The notes beneath the pieces are model-generated. The model saw only the letters and a list, made by a program, of their open reading frames with translations, searched no databases and was not told the DNA's origin. Both the position numbers and the translations under genes were made by a program. Below are positions 49,833 to 61,925 of a DNA stretch of 64,000 nt, in pieces. Every line of letters begins with the position of its first letter. Within the stretch, counting starts at the first letter, position 1. The stretch spans positions 248,001 through 312,000 of the forward strand of contig CAJJDO010000104.1 of NCBI GenBank assembly GCA_905183005.1, in the 5' to 3' direction. Source of the stretch: Paramecium pentaurelia (Eukaryota > Ciliophora > Oligohymenophorea > Peniculida > Parameciidae).

Positions 49833-51484
49833 TTATTATTTTTATGCCAATCATTCAAATCATCTTCATCATCTTCTTAATATGCCTAATTAATTTTCTA
49901 TAATTTTGATTTAGTTTATTGTTTATTCAATTATTCTTGTTTGATTTCTTAATATTCTTAATACTTAATCTCATTTAAATTAATCCAAGTAGGGAATTCC
50001 CACATTTTAAACATTTGATCTTTACCATAAGTAATAACCTTATTAGATTCTTCTAAGTAATAAACCAATGTGATCATTACATCTAATTCATGAGCTCTTA
50101 AAGAATCTAAAAAAGAATATTTTGTATTATAATACATATAGGACATCCAGTTTGTTCACTCATAACAGTAACATTACCTAAAGTATCTCCAATATATATA
50201 TGATGTCTCTATTAACAATATGAAATTTTCTTAGTTTGTTAATTAGTTGATATACAAATTTTGGTTTTAGAATTAGATTCTCTTCCAATGGAACCTATAT
50301 CTATAACTTATAAATAGCCAGATTCACATGCAGCAAATAAAAACCCTTATTGATTATTAATGGCAAAGTCAACAATTTTAGATAATACTTAACAATCAAC
50401 TCTTTTTAAATATTAAACATTTTCTTTGTTTAAATCCAACATAAATACTGAGCCTTTAGAATTACCAATAAATGCTATTTCACGATATTCACAAACCAAT
50501 AAAGTGGTCAATTCACCCTTTAATAGCAATTCTACCTATTATAATGTTATAAGATACAATCTTTGTGTTTCAAATAATCTCTTTAAGTTACAACAAAAGT
50601 TCCATCTTAACTAATGGAATAAATAACTTTTTTTAGTTTATGATAAAATACTCCATTTACTCTCATTTTATGCATTTAATAATTTGAAGGATGTTAAGGT
50701 TGATTTAAATCTTGATCCAATTAATAAACAATAATTTTTCCTTTTTCAAGTCCTACAATTAAAGCACCTTCTGAATAATGTAAACATTGAGCCTTAATTA
50801 TATTTATTATGTACTTGATTGTCAAAAATTTATGACCATTTTAATACAATCTAATTATCCTTTAAACTAAATAATTCTACTTATCCAAGAGCTTCAGAGA
50901 TTGAATTTTCATCATTTTACATAAATGCTATCAGTTATTTATATCCTTCAGTTTGAGATGACACAACAAGCAAAGCCTCTTATAATTATAATAAGAACTA
51001 AACCTTATTCTTTAATGTATTGACAATTTTTTATAGTTTAAAGATGTTGCTAAGAATTTATTATTTTTGGTTATTCAAAAACATATTTAGGAGCATATTT
51101 TGCTATTTCAAATAACTCACAAAATATAGGGCATGTCACTATTTCAAGTCTTTCAGATATACTGGAGAGATATGTATTCAATTTAATTCTTCGCTTTTCT
51201 AATTCTTAAGTTGTTGTAAGTTTGCTTAGAGTTTTACCTGGAAATTTAGGTAACTTTTAGAATTATGCTTTAAGAATGGTATTCAAATCAAATAGATCAC
51301 TATATCTGCATTTGATTTATATGCTAAATACCTTAATTCCAATCTCCAAGCTGTTACTCCAATCACTTATACATCAATGCAATAGAGAGTTACACCTTAA
51401 AACTGTTCATATTATTTAAATGTTGGAACAGATAACTATATGATTCATTCTAATAATTACTTTACAAAATGAGTGATTCTACAT
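49829..51484 (-). CDS. PX-domain plus WD40-repeat protein
   Basis: The N-terminus, with introns of 25-26 nt, reads a PX phosphoinositide-binding domain: YCIDVQVIGVTAWRLELRYSDL ('Y.i.V....W.v.+RYsDF'), then LPKFPGKTL (the PX Pro-rich turn) and RRIKLNTYLSSI. The rest contains beta-propeller-like blades, with recognisable GNSKGSVFMLDL, ACESGYLQVIDI, YIGDTLGNVTVM and ITYGKDQMFKMWEF. The end is an acidic, Gln-rich tail (EDDEDDLNDWHKN). Endosomal membrane recruitment through PI3P is the family expectation. Start ATG 51484 needs a 25-nt intron right after eight codons. Confidence 0.75.
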
Positions 51485-51777
51485 TTACAAATTATTCAAC
51501 TATTTAATAAATACTTATATTTTATCAATAATTTATATATTACAATCCACTTTAATATATTAGAATGCATCTATTATTTATTATTCATAATTGATTTTTT
51601 ATAATTTATAATTAAACTAATGGTATTATCAAATCAAGGTGTTAAATTTAAAGATATTATACAATAGAAACTCTTACTAAAAGTAATATTCATAAATTAT
51701 TTATATATAAAAATAAAATTTTATTATGAACGTTGCAGATAGAGGAATGCATATAATTCTCATGTATTTGAGAATGA

Positions 51778-52700
51778 ATGCTTATACAATACTATCAATT
51801 TAAATGCTTACCAAAGTTAATCAAATATGTTCAAGTAGAAATAATCTAAAATTTAGATGATGGAGAATAATTTTTATCTGTTTCTATTAAAGGTGCAAGT
51901 TTCATGATTATTCTAAATTTAACTGCATTTATTTATGTAAAAGCCAAAGAGAAAATGCAAGTTTCTGATAATTTTTTGTTAGCCTTCTTAAATATATGTT
52001 GGGGAATTATAGAATTTATGAAAAGTTATCAGACTACTGAAATCAATATAAATGAATGTTAATATGTCATTAATATTTAACAAATAACATTTTACTTTTA
52101 GGCAACTACTGCTTTATGGGTAACTTAATTAATTTGATTTAGGTTGTATTAGCATTCTTTTTCAGTTAAATTGTTATAAGAATAACTAGTTTACCAATAA
52201 ATTGTGTTTCTATATATTTGATATTAGTAAATGAGAAACAAAGTTGTTTGGAAGACAATATTTATTACTTAATGATTTTTTCAACAGTTTGGTTAATTAT
52301 TTTAGGAATTCCCTATAATTTTTTTATGAGTGCAAATAAAAGAGTAGCAGGTCCTTATTAATTTTTAACAACAATAGGAATTCTTATTCAAATACCAGTT
52401 TGTGGTATATATACTATGTATATTGTATTATAGTTTTGATTTATCTGTAAGGATTGAATTATAAAAATGATGCATGTCAAACAGCATATACTGCTTAAGA
52501 AATATATATGGTTATTTCTGTATTACAATTAGTGATCTTGCTATTATACTTTATATATTACAAAGTATAAATTTTAAGTTTTAATTTAGAAATATGAAAA
52601 AGAAAGAAAGAATCAAGAAATATCTAAGGAATTAGTCAATTTATCAACAACTACAGTATCTACTAAATTATCGAGCACTAAGTATACAATAAAAAAATGA
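51778..52700 (+). CDS. Multi-pass membrane protein, unknown
   Basis: ATG 51778 (MLIQYYQFKCLPKLIK) lies just after an in-frame TGA. Hydrophobic segments: GASFMIILNLTAFIYV, LLAFLNICWGIIEFM, ALW..VVLAFFF, YLMIFSTVWLIILGIP, IPVCGIYTMYIV and VISVLQLVILLLYFIYY, so about six TM helices, and a Lys/Thr-rich cytosolic end (STKYTIKK). Three introns of 23-27 nt are clear; one more near 52430-52460 is needed but not resolved. No family recognised. Confidence 0.6.
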
Positions 52701-53069
52701 AATATAACATTTGATTTTCTTTACTATTAAATGTTTAAATTAAATGAATTTTCAAAAAATTACAATAAGAATATTATTAATATCTCTTTTTAATTGGTTA
52801 TTTGTTCCTCTTAACTTTTTATTAGTTCCAAATCTTCTTTATTTATTTTTTACTTTTATGTAAAATTTCCATAAATTATAATCTCTTCTGTTTATTAAGG
52901 TGATATTACATCTATAATTGATGAATAGGGTTTAGTTTTTAAGATAAAATTAATACTAGTGAATTTTATAGATTCTAAAATATTCTCTAATTGTATAGTA
53001 ATTTTATTGATGAATTAATATTTTTGTATATCAATATTATTTTCATTCATTCACATATTTGATTAACAA
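52701..53069. other. AT-rich intergenic stretch, nothing recognised
   Basis: About 370 bp between two plus-strand genes. No coding-like frame, RNA gene or repeat seen on either strand; presumably the 3' region of one gene and the promoter of the next. Confidence 0.5.
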
Positions 53070-54330
53070 TGTATGCTCCTGATTTAAGAAGAGGACCAAC
53101 AACAACAACATTTTTAGGAACAGCTACGTATATAACAGAACCTTAAGAATAAAATAAAGCCACAACCATATTAAAAATTGAAGAAGCATAACCACCAAAT
53201 ACTTTTGATGAACTCTATACACCACTACCAAATTAAGTAGAATTTAAGAAGATCAACACAAATGTTTTAAATAGTATGAAATTCCCTTCAAAATCAAATG
53301 ATAAAGAAGATGGTTTATTAGAAGTAAACTAAAGATCATATTATAAAGGTAAAATCCATGTTTACTTAATGGCAGAAATATTTAAATTTAGAAGAACATA
53401 AAGCTGTTGTTTCAGATTCCTTTTGGTATGTTGTTACTAAATTTTTTAAAAGAGATATTCAACCTGATGAAACATCTGAAACTTATCCCAAAATAAACTT
53501 TAATAAATTACCAAAGGAAGATTAAAAATTACTCACAAGAATATCTAGAAATTATATCAATTTATTTTTAACAATTGATCGTAAAGATGATAGACAATTA
53601 TTTTTTAAGACTTATTTTGATATATTAGCTTAAAGTGTATTTTATGCTTTATTTTATTCATTCCCTTTAAGTAGAAGCAAATTCAATGATGATTTAAAAA
53701 AGTAATTATTGGATGAGTTTTCATATTTATTTACAGGAATAGAAATTGCAAATAGTTAAAAGTATCTTAAAGAATGGAATCTTGATTTAGGAGCAGGCAA
53801 TATATTTAAAAAATAAGCAGAATAGAAATTTGCTAAATAATAATAATATGAATAATCACTACCTCCAATTGTATTAAGTTAAACAACTGTTAAGGCAAGA
53901 AACAAAAGAGTTATGGTACCAATTAAATGTAAATTTTATTTTATATATTATAGTTTCTCCAATTGTATAAATCTATTTAGCTGAGAATAAATATTCAACA
54001 AGAAATTAAATATAAGAATACAAAATGAAATTTACTGAATCTGAAAAAAATTAAGATGAATTAGAATTGAAATTTGCTAGATATATTAAATTAGCTGATC
54101 AATTGAAATCTGAAGCTATTGCTATGAGAGATGATAATGAAAATAGAAAAAAGAAGATGAAATCAGAAATAAAAACAATCAAATAAGAAACTGTTAATCA
54201 TCATAAAAGATTAGAAAAAAGAAAAGCTGAAGAATTAGAAAGAGGAGCTCATGAATATGCAAATTACTTAGTATCTATGTTAAATGCAGGAATCACAGTA
54301 GCCAATTTAGGTGTAAGTAAATAAAAATGA
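53070..54330 (+). CDS. FAM227-family protein
   Basis: Two introns (27 and 25 nt) give exactly 402 aa. The core matches the FAM227A/B domain: SDSFWYVVTKFFKR, then YFDILAQSVFYALFYSFPLSRSKFN and LLDEFSYLFTGIE. A long charged coiled-coil C-terminus follows (MKFTESEKNQDELELKFARY..., with Lys/Glu heptads). FAM227 proteins are poorly characterised and enriched in ciliated cells of animals, so a ciliary role is possible in this ciliate, by inference only. Tail-to-tail with the kinase, 8 bp apart. Confidence 0.75.
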
Positions 54331-54338
54331 TACTATAA

Positions 54339-55813
54339 TCAAAAATATTTATATCCTTCAAATAAACATTATACACTCTTTCTTCTTAATAAAGTAGAGG
54401 CTTCTTCTTAAGGTTCAGAATCAGCAGAGATTTGGCTTTAATAATCAAAATTGCCATCTATGCTCTAAATCATCATTATATATATACTCCTGGTATATAT
54501 TGTGCTTTTATCTCTTTGTTTAATAATTTAGCCCAATTATAATTACTAAGCCAAGGATGCTCAAATAATTCATGTATTCCCTAAAAACCTAATCTTTATT
54601 AAGGTTTACGTATCAATAACTAAAATTATTTGTAACTCTTACTCTATTTATAAAATCTTAGACTTTAGGTGAAAATTTATCATCTCTCATTTAAACTTAT
54701 TTAGCTAATATCTATTCTCTAATTTCTTATCTATTTCTACCATTATATGGACGTTTTCCAAGGAGTAATTCGAATGCTATGACTCCTACAGCATAATAAT
54801 CTACTGGAAATGAATGATCCATTCTACACATAACTTCAGGAGCCATATAACCAGGAGTTCCTGATGTATCACTAGCTTAAGAATCTTTATTTAATCGTGC
54901 AACTCCAAGATCAGTTAATCTTAAATAACCATCTTTATCAAACACTAAATTCTCAGGTTTGATATCTCTATGAATGATACCATTTTAATGCAAATATTAC
55001 AATGATAATAAGATACAGCATACAAAAAATTCTGATTATATAAATGTTTATATAATTACTTGTTTATTCTTCGGTAAATCTCTTTTATCTACCTATGTGA
55101 TAACGAAGATCTCCTCCTCTGAGTAGATCAAGAACTAAGTAAAGATTTTCTCTATCTTGATATGCGTAATGCATATTAACAAGGAAAGGATGTTTGAGAT
55201 GCTCAAGAAGGTATTTCTCATTCATAACTGAATTAACAGATCGTTTAGATATGATCCTTTAGTTAATGTATTCTTGGTTTACTTTGCTTTAATCATTTCT
55301 TTTAATGCATACTCCTATTTATTAGCCTTCATTTCTACTCTCCATACTTTTCCAAAACCTCCCTTACCAATTACATATAAGTATTTAAAGGAGTGTCTGC
55401 CAATAACTAAATTAATAATAATTAAATATCATACTATTGTCTTTTGGAGGTGATGACTCCATTGATGTTTTTCTAGTTCTACCATAATTGATTGTTGTAG
55501 TTGTTGTATTTGAGATATTAACAGAGGCTCTTCCCATATGATTTGATTATTGTCTAGAGATAGATCGATTGAATGGCTAGATTGGTTTTGGTTATTCTAC
55601 AGTACGTTTAGACACAGGTGAGTTCTCATCAACTACAATAGAGTTTTTCATGCTTAACATCGAAGAAGAACGTTTACGAGCACAAATTAGACAGTTTCTT
55701 TGATTACATTAACATTAGGATTCCACTTTTTTGGAGATTTTAAAGCGAATTTTGTTAAGGTTGAATTATGAAGGGTTTTTGTTTGGAATTATGTCTTTTA
55801 GAGAAACATTCAT
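54339..55813 (-). CDS. Serine/threonine protein kinase, AGC-like (possibly YANK/STK32 group)
   Basis: N-terminal Ser/Arg-rich, presumably disordered about 120 residues, then the kinase domain: VIGKGGFGKVWRV (Gly loop), EYALKEMI (VAIK Lys), IIHRDIKPENLVF (catalytic loop), LTDLGVARL (DLG in place of DFG), GTPGYMAPEV and PVDYYAVGVIAFELLLGKRPY. The RPYNGRNRQEIREQI segment after the APE motif and the RLGFQG...HPWL end (AGC-like 'kRLG..g') are typical of ciliate AGC kinases. Several short introns. DLG is a common conservative variant. Start codons of this gene and TIM14 are only 43 bp apart, head to head. Confidence 0.87.
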
Positions 55814-55856
55814 TAAAATATAAATTGTATTAGTAATCATAAATAAAATTAAATTT

Positions 55857-56180
55857 ATGTCATCTGCTCTATTTGCCATAGGTTGTGGTTTAATTGTAGT
55901 TGGAGGAGGAACAAAACTATTGATTCGTACCTACAGATAAATCAAAAGCAAGGAGTTTTTCAAAACTGTAGAAACTTCAAGAGCATTTTATAAAGGAACT
56001 TTCTCTACTCAACTTACAAGAAGAGAAGCCTAATTGATTCTAGGAGTCAGAGAAGGAACACCTTTAGATTAAATAAAGACTCGTCATCGTACATTGTTGA
56101 TGCTTAATCATCCAGATCAAGGAGGATCTACATATGTGGCCACTAAAATCAATGAAGCCAAAGAGTTGTTACTGAAATGA
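55857..56180 (+). CDS. TIM14/PAM18 J-domain protein of the mitochondrial import motor
   Basis: 107 aa, single exon. N-terminal membrane helix (ALFAIGCGLIVVGGGTKLLI) then a short linker and a J-domain lacking helix IV: LTRREAQLILGVREG, LLMLNHPDQGGSTYVATKINEAKELLL. The HPD motif that stimulates mtHsp70 is intact. The layout (one TM, then DnaJ at the extreme C-terminus, about 110 aa) is diagnostic of PAM18/TIM14 and DNAJC15/19. Inner mitochondrial membrane, J-domain in the matrix. Confidence 0.93.
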
Positions 56181-56232
56181 TTATATCCACAATAAATTAA
56201 TATTCCTATGTATACAAATTAAATAATCATAT

Positions 56233-56821
56233 ATGAACTCAAATGATGATTTATACTTAATTTTTTCTGAAGACAAGGATTTATACAATTATAGCAATTG
56301 AGTAGCCATACTCTTATATGATTATGAACCCTATCGATATTAAGATAAATATGATAAATTGTTTAATTAATATCAGAAGGATATCCTATTTTAATAGATG
56401 ATTTGGATTATTCTCTAACTAGACAAAAATAAGAAAACTTTTGATGATCTCATTCTTGCTGTAATTCCTGGAGCAAAAACTAAAGATTATGAAGCTCTAA
56501 TTAAGAGATTTCCTAAATAATAAACTATTCTTTATAAAAAGGTTCTTAAATTAAAGAGAAAATTGCAGAATTACAATATTCAATTCGATTTTGATGTTGA
56601 ATATCCCTTGTAGGAATTTAGTAAAGATCTTGTATTCTAATTTGATGTGAATACAATTTTAGAGCTAATTTTATAATGTATTAATTTATACACTAAAATT
56701 ATTAGTTAATTAGTACATAATAACTATATGTTATTATTAGATATAATCTAAATATATATATATATTTATTATCTTCTATTCTTTAAATTTGATATTTAAT
56801 TCATATATATTTAAATTATGA
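56233..56821 (+). CDS. Hypothetical protein with an in-frame TGA near the start
   Basis: ATG 56233 reads NSNDDLYLIFSEDKDLYNYSN and then TGA (56299-56301). The same frame continues with good coding character (VAILLYDYEPYRYQDKY, DDLILAVIPGAKTKDYEAL, QFDFDVEYPLQEFSKDL). No GT/AG pair can remove the TGA. A 31-nt intron (GTATTCT...TTTTAG) near 56631 would bring a stop at 56819-56821. Without it the frame stays open into the next gene. Either a mutated gene, a recoded TGA, or the real start lies downstream. No family recognised. Confidence 0.42.
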
Positions 56822-57066
56822 ATTCATCATAAAGAAGAGATGGAGTTTTCTCATTCAATATGCTAAATCCTTAATTGAGTTACAAAGTTGATTCTAAATG
56901 GAGAAAGGATGTTTTAAAAGATGTCAATATCTATGTTTCTGATAAAAAAGATAATATCAATTTGGATCTTCCAGAATCAATACCTAAATTAGAAAAGGAT
57001 AGAGAATGGAGTGATTATGGTATTCAAGAATTATTAGGTAAATTCATTGATGGCAATAAAAAATGA
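56818..57066 (+). CDS. Small conserved-looking hypothetical protein, 82 aa
   Basis: ATG 56818 (MNSSQRRDGVFSFNMLNP) to TGA 57064-57066, no intron. Rich in Asp, Lys and Trp (SKWRKDVLKDVNIYVSDKK, REWSDYGIQELLGKF). Composition is clearly protein-like. No family recognised. It is separate from the upstream frame only if that frame stops at 56821. Confidence 0.58.
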
Positions 57067-57152
57067 TGAATTTTAGCATTTGAATTTAATTTGTTAACTT
57101 TTTAATAAATTATATATGTAATATTTATATTAATTAATATACACATGATAAA

Positions 57153-58842
57153 TCATTTAATGATATTTATTTTGTATTCAATAAACTATTTTAAATTGGT
57201 AACTGTTAACTTTAAGAATTTCCAATCATCTTTTGCTAAAGTTTTCTTTTCTTATGGTAATTATGATTATAAATATTAATATCCTTATGATAACAGTTCA
57301 AGAATCTTCATTTCCACTAAAAGAGCATTGAAGTCTTCTTCTGTATACACATCAAAAAGACAATCTAAAGCTTATGCAGCCAACAAAATATTAGATTGGC
57401 TCATTAATTTAAGTAATTTTTGTGTAACTATACGGATAGTTTCCAAATCATTCTTTACTTTACTTGAATATCTTATTTTCATGACTTCTACAATATGAAA
57501 TAATATTTCTGTTGTTTCTGTTAATTCAGACAATTAAACTATAAATTATGGTGGAATTTGTAACACTAATTGTGGATTCACTTTTAAAAGTTTTATCAAA
57601 AGTAAAAATTCAGATTAAACAAGTTCTTTTTTATCTTCATCTGAAATAATATCAACTTGTAGGGCTGCTTAAATTTAGGGTAGAATAGGTTCTACTGTTT
57701 ATAAACATACTAAAGGTTATAGATTGGCTAATAAATTATTTCCTAGACTTAAATTTATTAAATATATAATTACTTGAAAATTAATAATGTTAAACTCAAT
57801 ATTTCATCAGTGAAAGTAGTTTGATCTGTAAATAACTTTTTTTGAATGACTCCAGAATAATTAAAGAAATTCTTTACTACTAATTCTTCTAATTCAACTA
57901 TTATGTTTTTTTAGAAGAATTATTAGAATTTCTTATTATTCACATATTAATCATCATTATCTTCTTCATAAATTCGATTTAAATAAACCAATACTTATAT
58001 AATTGATTAAGCTGAACATTTCCAAATTTAAAGTGTACTAAGTAATCTTTCATCTTATTTAAATTCAGATTCTTCCTCCATTGTGATTTATTTTTAAAGA
58101 AATGATTCAATATTATCCAATTCTTAAAAAATATTGATTCTTATGACTTCATTAATTAATTAAAACATTTCATTGTCTAATCTATCAATATTTAAGTATG
58201 TTTAAAGTGTTAATGCTTTCAATTTCATTTAATTGGCAAAATGTAATTATTTAATAATATCATGCTAGAAAATTTAGTCAATATCTATCTTCTTTAAATT
58301 AAATTAAGGTATTTCAGTTAATACTTATAATAAATTTAATGTTTCTGATATGATATCTTCATTATAAACTTTCTATAGACAATTCTCTAAAATTGGCAAT
58401 ATTCTTTAATAAAGTGGCATTAATAATACTATATCCCATGTTTCAAATATTTCAATAGCTACGCTCAAGAAACTTGATAGAGTATTTTCCTATACAGGGA
58501 ATAATAATAAAATGCCCAATAAACCTAAGTCTTTGAATTGATCTCTAACTTCAGAACCAAAATTATCACTAATACGTAATACATTTTAGATAGCATTTAG
58601 AGCATTGATGACAACTTAAACATTGTTGTGTCGTAAATATTCTAACAATCTAACCAATAACTCCTTGGTTACAATTTATTTGACTAGAAAATAGTTAAAC
58701 TAGAGAAACATTGATCTTCAGCCACAATTTAATTGAGGTTTGCTATGCAAGCTGTAAATTATTATGGATCATCGGAATCTTCAAATGTGGTCACCTTAGG
58801 GGTTTTCTTGATCTTTCTAATACGTTTGGACAGGGAGTTCAT
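57153..58842 (-). CDS. HEAT/ARM-repeat protein, HEATR3/SYO1-like
   Basis: Start ATG 58842 gives a basic N-terminus (MNSLSKRIRKIKKTPKV). After a 26-nt intron come repeated helical pairs: LLVRLLEYLRHNNVQVVINALNAIQNVL, FGSEVRDQFKDLGLLGILLLF, LPLYQRILPILENCL..., NLLQVLTEIP. The short basic N-terminus followed at once by ARM/HEAT repeats recalls HEATR3/Syo1, the import chaperone for ribosomal proteins uL18 and uL5. Importin-alpha would show an IBB domain, which is absent. The repeat fold is firm; the orthology is tentative. Other introns were not all mapped. Confidence 0.6.
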
Positions 58843-58890
58843 TAAAAATAATAATGGATTAAGATTATTTGGATATATATATTTCTATAA

Positions 58891-60015
58891 TCATAGTATG
58901 GATTTTCTATTGAAAGAATTTAGTAATTCATCCAATTTACTTTGATGTTGATTTAATTATAAAGGACGAGTAGGACTCAAAAATGATTTAGTATTATTTT
59001 ATTAAATGGATGGTTTTGAATATTTGCTTTCAAAATCTAATTTTTTACTTTACCAATCAATTTAATTTAATTCCAAAGCCAATGCAGCTAAACCATCTTT
59101 CTTATTTCCATGAACTATAATTAATTAAAATATAACATTACTAGCATCAGATAATACATTCTTTTTTTTCATTAGATCAGGTGTGGTTCTAATAGCTGAA
59201 CTTGGTCTATGTTAAGTTAAAGAAAAAGGTTTCTTTTCATTATTTTCTGGACTTCTAATCAAATCACCTTAACCAACAGACTTTCTTTTATATTTATCAA
59301 AACAAATTTCATCCAATGGTCTAGTTTTTTGACTTGATTATTGTTATTCATCATATTTATTATAAAATAAATTATCCTTAGTTGGTGTTTAAAATTATCT
59401 AAATATAATTATTATTATTTACTTAGACCATTAATCTCTAAGAGGAGAAGAGATATCAGATCTTCCATTTTATTATAATAATATCTTTTCATATTATTAT
59501 AATTGTCTAAGAAATCCATTATTAGGATAGACTTACCATCTTTTTCTTTCAAGTAATCTTATAGCATCTTAAGCACTCATATTGTTTTTCTTCATTAAAT
59601 AAGCTGCAACAAGAGTAGCTGATCTAGATATTCCAGCCATACAATGAACTAAGACATTTCCTGATTATCTAGCTTTATCTATAAATTAATTGGAATTCTC
59701 AAAATGTCTTGATATATTCTCAGATTCACAATCTTCCAAATAAATATGTAAATAATGTTATAAAGATGTTTAAACTTCAAAAGGAATCTTATTCATACAG
59801 ATGGATAAAACTCCCTTAATTTTGTGTTTCTTCAAGTTTTCTAAACTGGCTATAATAATTAATTTTGATTAAATACAAGCTGACTCAATATTACCTAAAT
59901 ATAGGGATCCCACACTGCCATTTTCGATTATACAACTCATGTCATCTAATGGTTATTCAAATTAGTTAGATGCACTTAGGTATTAATTCTGTTTGATTGA
60001 TGAAAGACTGAACAT
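58891..60015 (-). CDS. Dual-specificity protein phosphatase
   Basis: 365 aa after removing one 27-nt intron (GTATTTA...TTATAG) whose length is a multiple of three and which contains no TGA. The DSP domain begins NGSVGSLYLGN and continues KIKGVLSICMN. The general-acid Asp is in IYLEDCESENI. The P-loop is VLVHCMAGISRSAT (C-x5-R intact), and the domain closes NNMSAQDAIRLLERKRW. The C-terminal about 200 residues are Ser/Gln/Lys-rich and probably disordered. Start ATG 60015 is the first in frame. Tail-to-head with the HEAT gene on the same strand, 48 bp apart. Confidence 0.92.
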
Positions 60016-60084
60016 TAATTAACAATAAAAATTATTGCATTTAATGAAAAAATTGAAATAATTGCCACAATAATAATAACCAAT

Positions 60085-60101
60085 GAGACGATCATCGTCT
60101 C
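60085..60101. promoter_or_regulatory. 17-bp palindrome GAGACGATCATCGTCTC between divergent genes
   Basis: A perfect 8-bp stem with a single central base, GC-richer than its surroundings, in the 335-bp region between the phosphatase and Kelch start codons. It could be a dimeric protein site, but it also lies at the end of a possible small ORF (60092-60319). Confidence 0.3.
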
Positions 60102-60319
60102 TTGTGACAGTATAACCTTAAATAGAATTAATATAATTTGAGAAGAATGCCTCTCTTACTCAAAGTACCTTCTTTAAAACATTTACTGAGATGCCTTAGA
60201 TGTATATATTTGAATTAATTTAGGACTGCATTCACTAATTAAGTTTCAAGAATACCTTCTCCAAAGGAACGACTCCAAGTTTAATTATAACATAATAAGA
60301 AATAAAGAGAAACTATCAT
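60092..60319 (-). CDS. Possible small protein, 75 aa
   Basis: ATG 60319 (MIVSLYFLLCYNQTWSR) to TGA 60092-60094. The sequence continues with ETQLVNAVLNQFKYIHLRHL and KCFKEGTLSKRG, a plausible basic helical protein. Another frame over the same DNA also looks coding (NSIQGYTVTRDDDRLIGYYY), so an intron may be involved. No family recognised. Confidence 0.3.
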
Positions 60320-60350
60320 AAATTAAAGTAGGGAAAGATAAGAAAATGCT

Positions 60351-61919
60351 ATGACTGAAGCTTTATCTTTAACTCAAAAGACGAAATTTAGAAATTATTA
60401 AAAACTGAAACGTAGAGATTAATCACCAAAAAAAGCAATGGAATTAAAACCATAATAAAAGGGTATATATTCTTGCAATATAATTAGTATTCTAGCTTCC
60501 AAAATTGGATGCTCCTATAGAACAAATCATAGATACTCCTAATCAACTTACTTTCTATTTTGAATCTCAACGTCTTACTAGGGATATCAGAACATTCAAA
60601 CCATCATTCACAGAATAAGCTGCATTTAGTCTATTCAATGATTAATTATATTTATATGGAGGCATAGGAGGAGATGGAATTAGAAATCAAATGCTCAAAT
60701 ATGATATAAGTAAATTGATTGATTATTTTAAGAGTTTCAGATTTGGCAGGTAGTACAAGGTATAGGAGATCATCCAAAATAAGGAAGAGCAGGATTAACA
60801 GTAGTTCAATATAAAAATAAATTTATCTATTTTGGTGGATGTGGACAATTCAATCCTAAATTAAAACTTAGAGAATGCACTAATTCTATATATGAATATA
60901 CTGTAAGTAACATGAATTGGGAAAAGATTCATCCTCAAGGAGATTATATTGAGCCTAGAAGATAACATAAAGCCTGTTTAGTAGGTCCAAAGTGGATGCT
61001 TGTTTATGGAGGGATTAATTCTAATGAAGAAGTTCTATCTGATACTGCTGTTTTCAATATAGAAAAGTAGGTGTGGAAATTATTTAAGGTAAAATCTCCT
61101 CCTGTAAGTTGTCATGCCATAGTGAATATCTCATCTCAAGGCAAATTCTAAGAATCAATATCTACTGACATAATGCCATTAGATAATATATATTCTTTTG
61201 GAGGTAAAGATGCTGAAGGGAATTCAATTAATGTTATTCGCAAATTAAGTTATTGTAATTCTAATAATACTCCTCTTTCATGGGATGTTATTGAAACTAT
61301 TGGTAAAGGACCATATCCTATGCATAATCATACAATTGAATATCTTAGAAAAGTTTAAGGTATAGCTGTCATAGGTGGATTAAGAGATTTTATTGTAAAT
61401 GGCACTTTGGAATCAGATGAATATTATATCTTTTATCCTACTTTGAATATCTGGTAATAAGTAATTGCAGAAGGACTCAAGATTCCTAGATGTGCTCATT
61501 CAACTATTTTACTTAGTTCTAAAATTGCAGTCTTTGGAGGAATTGGTAGTGAAAGATATCTAGAACCTGATGTTGGATTTATTGAAACTGATTAATAATA
61601 GGTTTTGTCTCGTATTACGAAAGATAGGATTATGCATAATAATACACCTACTCTTGAAGAACCATCAAAAATGGAATTTTAATTAAGAAAAAAAAGATCT
61701 ATGTTTTATGAAGAATCTGATGTCTCAGATGGATACAAACCATTTAAAATAACTCTTCGAAAAACTACTTAAATTAGAAGATCCTATCTTCCAAATCCAT
61801 AAAGAAAACAAGTATTAATGCGATATGATATTATGATTGGATTTGTAAAAAAAGTCATTCATGACAATCTACACATACTCTAAAATTTTGAAAAATATTT
61901 AGAAAGAAAAATAATCTGA
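60351..61919 (+). CDS. Kelch-repeat protein
   Basis: Introns of 25 nt (GTATATA...ATTAG) and 23 nt (GTAAATT...TTTAAG) give exactly 506 aa. Six propeller blades are recognisable by double-Gly motifs: LYLYGGIGGDG, FIYFGGCGQFN, MLVYGGINSNE, IYSFGGKDAEG, IAVIGGLRDF and IAVFGGIGSER, each with the following aromatic/Trp strand (W-x-V, W-E-K-I-H, VWKLF, SWDVI, IWQQV). The C-terminal about 120 residues are charged (RKKRSMFYEESDVSDG...). Tea1/Rab9 effector-like propeller; partner unknown. Its 3' third is duplicated at 62720-63083 by the contig overlap. Confidence 0.9.
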
Positions 61920-61925
61920 TTATTA

